Shown here: positions 1 through 7,967 of the stretch, in pieces
Numbering within the stretch: the stretch's first letter is position 1
How the letters are laid out: the number at the start of each line of letters is the position of its first letter
Assembly: GCA_003153375.1 (NCBI GenBank)
Contig: PLYM01000138.1
Coordinates: 125 to 64,124 of the forward strand
From: Planctomycetaceae bacterium
Lineage (GTDB): Bacteria > Planctomycetota > Planctomycetia > Pirellulales > PALSA-1355
DNA: 64,000 nucleotides
Reading direction: 5' to 3'
Position numbers and translations under genes: made by a program
The notes under the pieces: generated by a model
Database searches by the model: none
The model's input: only the letters and a program-made list of their open reading frames with translations
Told to the model about the DNA's origin: nothing

Positions 1-570
1 ATGATCGCCCACGGCATCAGCTCGCCTGGCATGTTCTTTATCGTGGGCGTGATCTACGAGCGCGTTCACCATCGGAACCTCGACCAGTTCGGCGGACTGT
101 TCGCCAAGATGCCGGTCTATTCGGCCCTGGCGATCGGCATCTTTTTCGCCGGCCTAGGTCTGCCCGGGCTGTGCGGGTTCATCGGCGAAGTGTTCGTCAC
201 CTTCTCGGTGTGGAACTATAGCCACGCCCTGGCAGTGATTTCGGCCTCGGTCGTGATCATCACGGCGGCCTACATTCTGTGGACCTTGCAACGCGTGTAC
301 TTGGGTCCCGAATACAAAGGCCCGCACGCCGATCACTTGCACCCGATGACCGCTCGCGAGCTTTCGATCGCCGCGCCGCTGCTGGCGTTGGCGATTGTCC
401 TGGGTGTGTATCCCAATGCGTTGTTCCGCTATATGACTCCCAGCGTGAACCGCGAGGTCGAGGATTTGGCCTCCTGGACCGAGAACATCAAGGCGCCGCG
501 TTTGAAGGCGGAGGCCGCCACCGCCAGCGTTGAGCCCCAAGTCGGCGAGCAGGCCGTGGCCCAGCAGTAA
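1..570 (+). CDS. nuoM: NADH-quinone oxidoreductase subunit M, C-terminal part
   Basis: This is the 3' end of NuoM, the antiporter-like proton-pumping subunit of respiratory complex I in the cytoplasmic membrane. The first visible residues (HGISSPGMFFIVGVIYER) match the conserved mid-protein segment with the functional histidine, so the gene begins left of the window and the ATG at position 1 is internal. Three to four hydrophobic segments follow, then a hydrophilic tail of about 35 residues rich in Ala, Glu and Val that is longer than I would expect. The stop lies 80 bp before nuoN, which continues the usual nuoM-nuoN order. Identity is firm; the missing N-terminus cannot be judged. Confidence 0.93.
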   Translation: MIAHGISSPGMFFIVGVIYERVHHRNLDQFGGLFAKMPVYSALAIGIFFAGLGLPGLCGFIGEVFVTFSVWNYSHALAVISASVVIITAAYILWTLQRVYLGPEYKGPHADHLHPMTARELSIAAPLLALAIVLGVYPNALFRYMTPSVNREVEDLASWTENIKAPRLKAEAATASVEPQVGEQAVAQQ

Positions 571-650
571 CCCGACCCAGCTAACCCTCGTTGCACTAGA
601 CAAACCCTCGCCAACCCGTTGACCCGAGCGAACCGGAAGCAGTTCAAACC

Positions 651-2399
651 GTGAGCTTTTTTGACCTTATCCAGGCGTTGATTCGCGACACCCAGCAGAG
701 CGTCGCCGGTTTTGGCGGCGAGTTGGCGCTGTGCGTCACGATCGTGCTGATTCTGTTTCTGAAGATTCCCCGCTCGACGGCTTGGATCGATTCGTTCTAT
801 GTCACGCTGATCGGCTCGGCCGTGGCCCTCTACCTGGCCGGCCCCTGGCATCACGTGGCCAAGCCGGCCGAGATTTTCACGGGCCTGTTGGTCTACGATT
901 CGTTCACGGTCTATTTTCGCACGCTGCTGTTGTTCTTCGCGGTGCTGTTCGCGATCTTCACGCGCATCTCGGGCGTGCCCGATCGCGATGCCGCGCCCGA
1001 CGTCTATGCGTTGGTGCTGGGCGCCACGCTGGGTATGTGCATCATGGCCTCGGCCAATCAACTGCTGATGGTCTTCCTGGGCGTCGAGATGGCCAGCGTT
1101 CCCTCCTATGTGCTGGCTGGCATGCTCAAGGGCCGGCGTAAGAGCAGCGAGGCGGCCCTTAAATATGCCGTCTATGGAGCCGGAACCGCGGGCATCATGC
1201 TCTATGGCATCAGCCTGCTGGCCGGCGTGCTCGGCTCGGTCCATCTGCCGACCATGGCCACGCGATTGGCCACGCTGATTCAACCGGCCAACATCGAACA
1301 TCACATCGGCACCGACACGCACATGGTGCTGGTGCTCGGCGGGTTGATGGTGCTGGTGGGCATCGCTTTCAAACTTTCGGCCGTGCCGTTCCATTTCTGG
1401 TGCCCCGACGTCTTCGAAGGCGCTTCGGCCGAAGTGGGGGCATTTTTGTCCGTGGCTTCGAAGGCCGCGGCCCTGGCGCTGTTGGCCCGCGTGGCCATTG
1501 GCTTTGGCTACATTCCGGCGTGGTCCGCTCCGCCCGATCCGGTGGCCGTGGTCAGCCCGGCCGATACGCCGGTCGTGAGTTCCCTGGCGGCATCAACGCC
1601 GGCGAAATCGACAGCTAAATCGGACCCCGCGCCGACCACTGAAGTCATGCCCGTGGCCTATCACAAGCCGGCCGACGCGCTGGCGACACTCAGCCGCGAC
1701 CAGCAAAATGCTTCGCTGAGCCTGGCCCGCGACTTCCTGTGGCGTGGGCTGGCCTTTTTGGCCGTGATCACCTGCACGTTCGGCAACCTGGCGGCCTATG
1801 GCCAGACGAACATCAAGCGGCTGTTGGCCTATTCGACGATTGCGCAGGCCGGCTACATGATCATGCCGGTGCCGGCGGCGATGGTGCTGGCCGACACCGA
1901 TCCCGAGGCGGCCAGTGGCGCGCTGGCGTCGATGGCATTTTATGCCGGCGTCTACGTGTTCATGAACCTGGGCGCGTTTGCCATCGTGGCGTTTTTGCGC
2001 AACGCGTTGCACAGCGAAGAGATCGCCGACTATGCGGGGTTGATCCGCCGCTATCCGGTGGTGGTCGTGTGCTTTTCGATCATCCTGTTCAGCCTGATCG
2101 GCCTGCCGCCGTTCGCGGGCTTTGCCGGCAAGCTGTTGATCTTCTCCTTCCTGGTGCAAGCCAAGCTGTGGAGCGTGCTGGTGATCGCGGGCTTGAACAC
2201 CGCGATCAGCCTGTATTACTATCTGCGCGTGGTGAAGATCATGACCATCGACGCCGAGCCCGAGAATCGCACGGCTCGCCCGTTTCCGCTGGCCGCGGCC
2301 GCTTATTCGTTGGCGATCACGGTGCCGGTGTTCGTGCTGGGCATCGACTTCAACCGCTTGAACGAGTGGGCCTTGTCGGCGGCCCGGCAGCTCTTTTAG
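651..2399 (+). CDS. nuoN: NADH-quinone oxidoreductase subunit N
   Basis: NuoN is the third antiporter-like subunit of complex I, with about 14 membrane helices. The start is a GTG; conserved family blocks such as AFKLSAVPFHFWCPDVFEGA and LAYSTIAQAGYMI are present. At 582 residues it is roughly 100 longer than typical NuoN (about 480). The excess is a Pro/Ala/Ser/Thr-rich hydrophilic insert at about residues 290-350, between the helix ending IPAWS and the one starting ARDFLWRGLAF. The frame is uninterrupted, so the insert is translated. It is probably co-transcribed with nuoM and ends the complex I operon here, because the next gene is unrelated. Function is secure; the role of the insert is unknown. 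Confidence 0.93.
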   Translation: MSFFDLIQALIRDTQQSVAGFGGELALCVTIVLILFLKIPRSTAWIDSFYVTLIGSAVALYLAGPWHHVAKPAEIFTGLLVYDSFTVYFRTLLLFFAVLFAIFTRISGVPDRDAAPDVYALVLGATLGMCIMASANQLLMVFLGVEMASVPSYVLAGMLKGRRKSSEAALKYAVYGAGTAGIMLYGISLLAGVLGSVHLPTMATRLATLIQPANIEHHIGTDTHMVLVLGGLMVLVGIAFKLSAVPFHFWCPDVFEGASAEVGAFLSVASKAAALALLARVAIGFGYIPAWSAPPDPVAVVSPADTPVVSSLAASTPAKSTAKSDPAPTTEVMPVAYHKPADALATLSRDQQNASLSLARDFLWRGLAFLAVITCTFGNLAAYGQTNIKRLLAYSTIAQAGYMIMPVPAAMVLADTDPEAASGALASMAFYAGVYVFMNLGAFAIVAFLRNALHSEEIADYAGLIRRYPVVVVCFSIILFSLIGLPPFAGFAGKLLIFSFLVQAKLWSVLVIAGLNTAISLYYYLRVVKIMTIDAEPENRTARPFPLAAAAYSLAITVPVFVLGIDFNRLNEWALSAARQLF

Positions 2400-2430
2400 T
2401 CTCCCTTCACAGGCCACACGCAAAGAATTC

Positions 2431-2868
2431 ATGAGTCAGCCCGGCACCAATCGATCGCTGAATCGGCTGCTGACGATCATCTATCGTTCGCTGCCGATGT
2501 ATTTGACCCAGGCCTGTCCGTGGACTCACCGCGGCGACGAGAAAGCCGTGGCCGCCCTGGCGCGGATCGTCGACGAGCAGAAACAACTCGCCAGCCGTGT
2601 CGCCGAGTTCATTCTCGAGCACCACGGCCCGATCGAAATGGGCGAGTTCCCCCTCGACTTCCCCGACACCCACGACTTGTCGCTCGACTACCTGCTGACG
2701 AAGCTCGTCATCTGCCAGAAAAACGACATCGCCGCCCTGGAGCAATGCGCCGCCGATCTGCAAAAAGACCGCGCGGCCGCCGCGCTGGCGGAAGAAGCAT
2801 TGGGAGCCGCGAAGGGCAATCTGGAAACGCTCGAGGAATTGGCCGGGAGAGAAGTGGTTGGTGGTTAG
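2431..2868 (+). CDS. Hypothetical protein, helical, 145 residues
   Basis: I do not recognise a family. The protein is soluble, with no signal peptide or membrane helix, and mostly helix-forming: an N-terminal basic stretch (NRSLNRLLTIIYRSLPMYL), a middle region with HRGDEKAVAALARIVDEQKQ, and a C-terminal helix rich in Ala, Glu and Leu. The acidic and His residues in the central helices resemble four-helix bundle proteins, but I cannot name metal ligands. It sits 31 bp after nuoN and before a terminator. Its last codons (VVGG and stop) are made by a 7-bp repeat array that begins at 2854, so the C-terminus appears to have been shaped by the repeat. Confidence 0.7.
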   Translation: MSQPGTNRSLNRLLTIIYRSLPMYLTQACPWTHRGDEKAVAALARIVDEQKQLASRVAEFILEHHGPIEMGEFPLDFPDTHDLSLDYLLTKLVICQKNDIAALEQCAADLQKDRAAAALAEEALGAAKGNLETLEELAGREVVGG

Positions 2869-2953
2869 TGGTTCGTGGTTAGTGAGGAAGAGGCGGGCCA
2901 TCACCGGCCCGTTTTTGGTTTTTACTAACCACTAGCCACCAACCACTAATCAC
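2854..2953. repeat. Heptamer-phased inverted repeat (family A)
   Basis: Four 7-bp units of the type GTGGTTA lie at 2854-2881 and four complementary units of the type TAACCAC at 2926-2953. Together they form an imperfect inverted repeat of 28 bp per arm around a GC hairpin with a T-run. The left arm starts inside the end of the upstream gene; the right arm ends 11 bp before tatD. A longer copy of the same family lies at 34815-35017. Confidence 0.85.
2894..2916 (+). terminator. Rho-independent terminator
   Basis: A six-pair GC stem (CGGGCC at 2894-2899 with GGCCCG at 2906-2911, loop ATCACC) is followed directly by five T residues. It lies inside the loop of the heptamer inverted repeat and would end the transcript of the 145-residue protein before tatD. 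Confidence 0.7.
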
Positions 2954-2964
2954 TATTCCCCCCC

Positions 2965-3735
2965 ATGCTCGACACGCACGCGCATCTCGATCAGGAAGAG
3001 TTCGATGCGGATCGCGAGGATGTGATCGAGCGGGCTTTTGCGGCGGGGGTCGAGGCAATCGTCGCCGTCGGGGTGACGGCTCCTTCGAGCGCGGCGGTGG
3101 TCGAGCTGGCGGCCGCGCATGCGGACATCTTCGCGGCGGTGGGCATTCAACCGAATTACACAGCGCAGGCCGGTGCGGACGACTGGCAGCGCGTGGTTGA
3201 GCTGGCGGGGCGGCCCAAGGTGGTGGCGCTGGGCGAGACGGGGCTCGACCGGCACTGGGACTACTCGCCTTTCGCCGTGCAGCAGGATTATTTCGATCGC
3301 CACCTGCGGCTCGCTCACCAGCTCGATCTGCCGTTCGTGGTACACACCCGCGAGAGTGATGCGGACGTGCTCGAGATGCTGAGAGCCGCCCGGCAGCGGG
3401 GTCCGTTGCGCGGTGTGATGCACTCCTTTACCGGCACGGCCGAGACGGCGGCCGAGTGCGTCGAGCTGGGTCTGTACATCAGCTTCGCCGGCATGGTCAC
3501 GTTCAAGAAATCGGACGCGTTGCGCGGCGTGGCCGCGGGCGTGCCCAGTGATCGTATCCTGGTCGAGACCGACAGCCCTTACCTGTCGCCCCACCCGCTG
3601 CGCGGCCGGCGCAACGAACCGGCTAACCTGGTGTACACCGTGGCTTGCCTGGCCGAAACGCGCGGCCAATCGCCCGCGGACTTTGCCGCGCAAACCACGG
3701 CCAACGCCCGATCGCTGTTTCGGCTGCCAGGATAG
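2965..3735 (+). CDS. tatD: TatD-family metal-dependent DNase
   Basis: This is a TatD-type hydrolase with a TIM-barrel fold, acting in the cytoplasm as a metal-dependent 3'-5' exonuclease or DNA repair nuclease. The metal-ligand pattern is complete over 256 residues: H5-A-H7 near the N-terminus, E91 in ALGETGLD, H127 in HTRES, H153 in HSFTG and D203 in ETDSPYL, followed by the family signature LRGRRNEP. Length is normal for the family (about 260). It starts after a terminator and a repeat, so it probably has its own promoter, though none is obvious. A strong 22-bp hairpin repeat follows 36 bp after the stop. Confidence 0.95.
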   Translation: MLDTHAHLDQEEFDADREDVIERAFAAGVEAIVAVGVTAPSSAAVVELAAAHADIFAAVGIQPNYTAQAGADDWQRVVELAGRPKVVALGETGLDRHWDYSPFAVQQDYFDRHLRLAHQLDLPFVVHTRESDADVLEMLRAARQRGPLRGVMHSFTGTAETAAECVELGLYISFAGMVTFKKSDALRGVAAGVPSDRILVETDSPYLSPHPLRGRRNEPANLVYTVACLAETRGQSPADFAAQTTANARSLFRLPG

Positions 3736-3771
3736 GACGGGCCGCGGTGAGCGATAATGCCCCCATTCACT

Positions 3772-3827
3772 AGCCCGAAGCGCCAGCGAGGGGGATCGGA
3801 CGAAGCCCCTCGCTGGCGCTTCGGGCT
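3772..3827. repeat. Perfect 22-bp inverted repeat
   Basis: AGCCCGAAGCGCCAGCGAGG begins a 22-bp arm at 3772-3793 that is perfectly complementary to 3806-3827, with a 12-nt loop. Wobble and flanking pairs can lengthen the stem outward by about five positions. There is no T-run, so it is not a standard terminator; it looks like a dispersed intergenic hairpin element. From memory, similar AGCCCGAAGCG elements occur in other planctomycete genomes, which I cannot verify here. Confidence 0.8.
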
Positions 3828-3902
3828 GGTGGGGAAGAGGCTAGTGGGGATGGATCATCGCGCTGTGAACTTCGGCCGTCATTCGCCGCCGATGGTCGAT
3901 AC

Positions 3903-3932
3903 TTGACAGTCTCCGGCGTGCTGCGAGACAAT
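3903..3932 (+). promoter_or_regulatory. Sigma-70-type promoter before nth
   Basis: A consensus -35 hexamer TTGACA at 3903-3908 is followed after 18 bp by GACAAT at 3927-3932, a four-of-six match to TATAAT. It lies 55 bp before the nth start codon and on its strand. Confidence 0.5.
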
Positions 3933-3987
3933 CAGGCCGCAGCGGACGAAGGCTCCCGTCAATCTGTCTCGAATCGCCAGGCACAGC

Positions 3988-4638
3988 ATGGTTGCGACCG
4001 CCGACGCCAAACGCCATGCCGCCCAGATTGTCAAGCGGCTCAAGAAGACCTATCCCGACGTTCGCTGCGCGCTGAATTTCGAGACCCCGCTGCAATTGCT
4101 CGTGGCCACGATCCTCTCGGCCCAGTGTACTGACACCCGGGTCAACATCGTCACGCACGATCTGTTCAAGAAGTATCCCGACGCGGCCGCGTTTGCCGCG
4201 GCGCGGCCGGCCGAACTTGAAAAGGCCGTGCAGTCCACCGGGTTCTTCCGCAACAAGGCCAAGAACATCAAGGCCGCCTGCACCGAACTGGTCGCGCGCT
4301 TCAAGGGCCAGGTGCCGCGCGAGCTGGACGCGCTGGTCGCCTTGCCGGGCGTCGGTCGCAAGACGGCCAACGTCGTGTTGGGCACGGCCTATGGAATTCC
4401 CAGCGGCGTGGTGGTCGACACGCACGTCACGCGGCTGAGCAACCGGTTGGGCCTGACCCGCCACACCGACGCGGTCAAGCTCGAACACGACCTGGACCAG
4501 GTGGTGCCCAAGAAAGAGTGGATCGATTTCAGCCATCGCCTGATCACGCACGGCCGGCAGGTTTGCCTGGCCCGCAAGCCTAAGTGCGACGCCTGCACGC
4601 TGAACGACATTTGCCCTCGCATTGGAGTGGCCCGCTGA
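3988..4638 (+). CDS. nth: Endonuclease III
   Basis: This is the base-excision-repair glycosylase and AP lyase for oxidised pyrimidines. The helix-hairpin-helix LPGVGRKTAN carries the catalytic lysine (K125) and the downstream VDTHV supplies the catalytic aspartate (D144). The C-terminal iron-sulfur loop is intact: C193, C200, C203 and C209 in the C-x6-C-x2-C-x5-C spacing. At 216 residues it has the usual length. The ATG at 3988 is chosen because the family similarity begins soon after it and a promoter lies upstream. The stop is one nucleotide before the dcd start, suggesting a nth-dcd operon. Confidence 0.96.
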   Translation: MVATADAKRHAAQIVKRLKKTYPDVRCALNFETPLQLLVATILSAQCTDTRVNIVTHDLFKKYPDAAAFAAARPAELEKAVQSTGFFRNKAKNIKAACTELVARFKGQVPRELDALVALPGVGRKTANVVLGTAYGIPSGVVVDTHVTRLSNRLGLTRHTDAVKLEHDLDQVVPKKEWIDFSHRLITHGRQVCLARKPKCDACTLNDICPRIGVAR

Positions 4639-4639
4639 C

Positions 4640-5218
4640 ATGATTCTCTCCGGCCATCAGATTCGCAAAAACCTGGGCGTCAACATCGTCATCGATCCGT
4701 TCGTCGACGCGAATCTCAATCCCAACAGCTACAACCTCACGCTGCACAACGAGCTGATGACCTATGAAGAGGTCGTGCTCGACATGGCCAAACCGAACCG
4801 GGTGCGGCGGATCATCATTCCGCCGGAAGGCCTGGTGCTGGGACCGAACCAGCTTTACCTGGGCCGCACCATCGAGCGCACCGAGACGCACGAGCTGGTG
4901 CCGATGATCGAGGGACGCTCGTCGATCGGCCGCCTGGGCCTGTTCGTGCACGTCACGGCCGGCTTTGGCGACGTGGGGTTTTGCGGCTTCTGGACGCTTG
5001 AGATGTTCGCGGTGCAGCCGGTGCGGGTTTATCCCGGCGTGCCGATCTGCCAGATCTTCTATCACGAGATCAGCGGTGCGATCACCGAGTATGCCAGCGA
5101 CAAATATCAACACAACCACGACATCCAGCCGAGCCTGCTGTTCAAGGAGCTGAACCCGGACTGCGAGAAAGACCCGCAGTTGAAGCTCAACTTCGGCATG
5201 GAGCGCTCGCACCGCTGA
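4640..5218 (+). CDS. dcd: dCTP deaminase
   Basis: The enzyme deaminates dCTP to dUTP for thymidylate synthesis, as a trimer. The family block EGRSSIGRLGLFVHVTAGF (with R93-S-S at 93-95) is present, and the expected catalytic glutamate is E121 in FWTLEMF. The 192-residue length is normal. I chose the ATG at 4640, which directly follows the nth stop and gives the typical N-terminus MILSGHQI, rather than an upstream in-frame TTG. Whether it also has dUTPase activity, as in bifunctional archaeal forms, cannot be read with certainty. Confidence 0.93.
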   Translation: MILSGHQIRKNLGVNIVIDPFVDANLNPNSYNLTLHNELMTYEEVVLDMAKPNRVRRIIIPPEGLVLGPNQLYLGRTIERTETHELVPMIEGRSSIGRLGLFVHVTAGFGDVGFCGFWTLEMFAVQPVRVYPGVPICQIFYHEISGAITEYASDKYQHNHDIQPSLLFKELNPDCEKDPQLKLNFGMERSHR

Positions 5219-5256
5219 GCGCTGGACCAACTGGGCCAGATCGAGGAGATGAGCGT

Positions 5257-5454
5257 GTGGACGATCCCCAAGTCGCGTCGCGCTGGTTCGCCGGCTGGGG
5301 CACATTGGCCCTGATTAACGCGGGTTTGGCGCAAGGCAAGAACCGCAGCGGTCTAAACTGGTTCTTGCTGTCGCTCTTGTTTGGCCCGCTGGCGACGTTC
5401 GCGCTGGTGGCACTGTTCGAGAAGCGGGGTGCGGGGCCGGTGGAGCTAATTTGA
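5257..5454 (+). CDS. Small membrane protein, 65 residues
   Basis: A short reading frame starts at a GTG preceded by GAGGAG at about 10 nt. It encodes two hydrophobic stretches (roughly residues 9-25 and 33-54) separated by QGKNRSGLNW, and ends EKRGAGPVELI. The layout small helix, KGRS-like turn, then WFLLSLLFGPLATF resembles a common class of tiny bacterial membrane proteins of unknown function. It sits 38 bp after dcd on the same strand. No function can be assigned; it is judged real from the ribosome-binding site and the membrane pattern. Confidence 0.6.
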   Translation: MDDPQVASRWFAGWGTLALINAGLAQGKNRSGLNWFLLSLLFGPLATFALVALFEKRGAGPVELI

Positions 5455-5486
5455 CGCCGCCAGCGCGGCGGTTTTACACTGGCAGA

Positions 5487-7955
5487 GTGAAAACCACGCC
5501 CCCCCTGCCCTTGCTGGTTGCCGTTTTCGTCGCCTGCTCGGCGGGTTGGGCCGGCGCCGTCGAGCCCTCGGCCGAGGCGGTCGACTTCTTCGAGCGTGAA
5601 GTCCGACCGCTGTTGGTCGCGCGCTGTCATGAGTGCCATGGCGACGTCGACAAGCTCAAGGGTGGGTTGAGTCTTCGATCGCGGTCGGGCGTTTTGCAGG
5701 GTGGCGAAACGGGCCCGGCGGCGGTGCCCGGCAAGCCGGCCGAGAGTTTGCTGGTCGAGGCGATCCGCTATCAAGGGCTCAAGATGCCGCCGAAGGCGAA
5801 ATTGCCCGAGGCAGAAATCGAAAAACTCGTGCGCTGGGTCGAGATGGGTTTGCCCTGGCCCGGCGGCGATGCGGCACCGCCCGCAGACGCGGCCGAGACG
5901 GGGTTCGCGATCAGCGAGGCGCAGCGGCAGTTCTGGTCGTTCCAGGCAGTGCGCCCGCAAACTCCGCCGACGGTGCGCGACGCGGCCTGGTGCCTGACGC
6001 CGATCGATCGGTTCATCCTGGCCCGGCTCGAAGCCCGGGGGCTTAAGCCGAATCCACTGTCCGACCGGCGGACGCTGGTGCGTCGCTTGACGTTCGACCT
6101 GATCGGCCTGCCGCCGACGCCCGAGGAGATTGCGGCATTCGTGGCCGACGATTCGCCGGAGGCTTACGAGCGGCTGGTCGATCGATTGCTGGCTTCGGAC
6201 CATTATGGCGAGCGTTGGGGCCGGCATTGGCTGGACGTGGTGCGGTATGCCGACACGGCGGGCGAAACGGCCGACTACCCGGTGCCGCAGGCGGTGAAGT
6301 ATCGCGACTATGTCATCGACGCCTTCAACAGCGACAAACCTTATGACCAGTTTGTTCGCGAACAGATCGCCGGCGACATCCTGGCCCTCGGCGGCCCGCC
6401 CGAAGCGTTCACCGAACGGGTCACGGCCACCGGCTACCTGGCGATCTCGCGGCGGTTTGGCTTCGACTCGGAGAATTACCATCACCTGACGATTGCCGAC
6501 ACGCTCGACACGTTGGGACGCTCAGTGCTGGGGCTGTCGATCGGCTGCGCCCGTTGCCACGACCACAAGTACGATCCGATCTCGACGGCCGACTATTACG
6601 GCCTGTACGGCATCTTTGCCAGCTCGCGCTACGCTTTCCCCGGTTCGGAAGAAAAAAAGCAGCCCCGCGATTTCGTGCCGCTGCTGCCCGAGCCCGAGGC
6701 CGGCCAGCGCATCGCGGAACATACGAAGCAGCTCGCCGAGTGCACCGAAAAAATCAAGCAGTTGGAGGGCGAGCTCGGCGAGTTGGCCAAGTCGATCAAG
6801 GCGGCCGAAGAACAGGCCGCGACGGCGGGCAGCGCCATGTCGCTCGACGAGTTGAAGTGCCGGCAGGAGCGACTCTCGGCCTCGCTCAACGAAAGCCGCG
6901 CCCAGCGCGACCGGCTGACGATCGCCGGGCCTTGCGAGATGGCTTATGGCGTCGTGGAAGCAACACCGGCCAACGCCCACATTCAAAAACGGGGCGAGCC
7001 CACCCGGCCCGGCGCCGAGGTGCCGCGCCGGTTCCTGGAGATTCTGGGGGGCGACCTCGTCAGCGACCCCAGTGGCAGCGGCCGGCTCGAACTGGCCCAG
7101 TGGCTCACGCGGCCATCGAACCCGCTCACGGCTCGGGTGATCGTCAATCGGGTCTGGCAATATCACTTTGGCCGCGGGCTGGTGCAGGGATCGAGCGATT
7201 TCGGCCTGCGCGGCCGCCCGCCGTCGCACCCCGAGTTGCTCGATTATCTGGCCGACACGTTGATGCGCGACGATTGGTCGCTCAAGCGTCTGCACCGGCG
7301 GATTCTGTTGTCGCGGGTTTATCAACTGTCGAGCAATGAGGGGAGCGCGGCTGCGCAAACGGATCCGGCCAACGAATCGTGGTGGCGGTTCGACCGCCAG
7401 CGGCTCGGCGCCGAGACGATGCGTGACGCGGTGCTGGCCGTCAGCGGCGAGTTGGATCGCTCGCGGGGCGGACCGCACCCGTTTCCGCCGCGCACGGCGT
7501 GGGGATTCACGCAGCATGCTCCGTTCAAGGCCGTCTATGAAACGAATCGCCGCAGCGTCTACCTGATGACGCAACGGATCGCCCGGCATCCATTCCTGGC
7601 CATTTTTGACGGGGCCGATCCCAACGCCAGCACGGCCGAACGCACACTGACCACCACGCCGGCGCAAGCCCTGTTTCTGATGAACGACCCGTTCATCCAC
7701 GCGCAAAGCGAGGTGCTCGCGCGTCGGCTGATCGCGGAGGAAACGGACGACCAGGGACGGATCGGCCGCCTTTTCAGCCGGGTGCTGGGCCGTGAGGCCA
7801 GCGGAGCGCAACAGACCGCGGCCGGCAAGTTTCTCGCCCGCTATCGCCTGGCGGCCGGCAAAACGGGCAGCGGGGACGAAGCGGCGAACCTGGCGGCCTG
7901 GAGTGGGTATGCCCGGGTGCTGCTGACGAGCAACGAGTTTCTGTATATTGATTGA
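5487..7955 (+). CDS. Secreted protein with planctomycete cytochrome motif, DUF1549 and DUF1553
   Basis: This 822-residue protein belongs to the large planctomycete family with an N-terminal heme-c-like domain (CHECH, residues 47-51) followed by DUF1549 and DUF1553. A second C-x2-C-H occurs at residues 354-358 (CARCHDHKYDP), typical of the DUF1549 region. A signal peptide is evident (KTTPPLPLLVAVFVACSAGW), so I start at the GTG at 5487 rather than the upstream TTG at 5451. A charged coiled-coil-like stretch rich in Glu, Lys and Ala lies near residues 410-470. It is followed 12 bp later by the DUF1501 gene, the standard pairing. The family is thought to act outside the cytoplasmic membrane, possibly in polysaccharide use; the reaction is unknown. 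Confidence 0.9.
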   Translation: MKTTPPLPLLVAVFVACSAGWAGAVEPSAEAVDFFEREVRPLLVARCHECHGDVDKLKGGLSLRSRSGVLQGGETGPAAVPGKPAESLLVEAIRYQGLKMPPKAKLPEAEIEKLVRWVEMGLPWPGGDAAPPADAAETGFAISEAQRQFWSFQAVRPQTPPTVRDAAWCLTPIDRFILARLEARGLKPNPLSDRRTLVRRLTFDLIGLPPTPEEIAAFVADDSPEAYERLVDRLLASDHYGERWGRHWLDVVRYADTAGETADYPVPQAVKYRDYVIDAFNSDKPYDQFVREQIAGDILALGGPPEAFTERVTATGYLAISRRFGFDSENYHHLTIADTLDTLGRSVLGLSIGCARCHDHKYDPISTADYYGLYGIFASSRYAFPGSEEKKQPRDFVPLLPEPEAGQRIAEHTKQLAECTEKIKQLEGELGELAKSIKAAEEQAATAGSAMSLDELKCRQERLSASLNESRAQRDRLTIAGPCEMAYGVVEATPANAHIQKRGEPTRPGAEVPRRFLEILGGDLVSDPSGSGRLELAQWLTRPSNPLTARVIVNRVWQYHFGRGLVQGSSDFGLRGRPPSHPELLDYLADTLMRDDWSLKRLHRRILLSRVYQLSSNEGSAAAQTDPANESWWRFDRQRLGAETMRDAVLAVSGELDRSRGGPHPFPPRTAWGFTQHAPFKAVYETNRRSVYLMTQRIARHPFLAIFDGADPNASTAERTLTTTPAQALFLMNDPFIHAQSEVLARRLIAEETDDQGRIGRLFSRVLGREASGAQQTAAGKFLARYRLAAGKTGSGDEAANLAAWSGYARVLLTSNEFLYID

Positions 7956-7967
7956 GCGATCCTGAAG

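Noticed and set aside
1-3. ATG at the window edge as the nuoM start
   Set aside because: The sequence aligns to the middle of NuoM, so the codon is an internal methionine.
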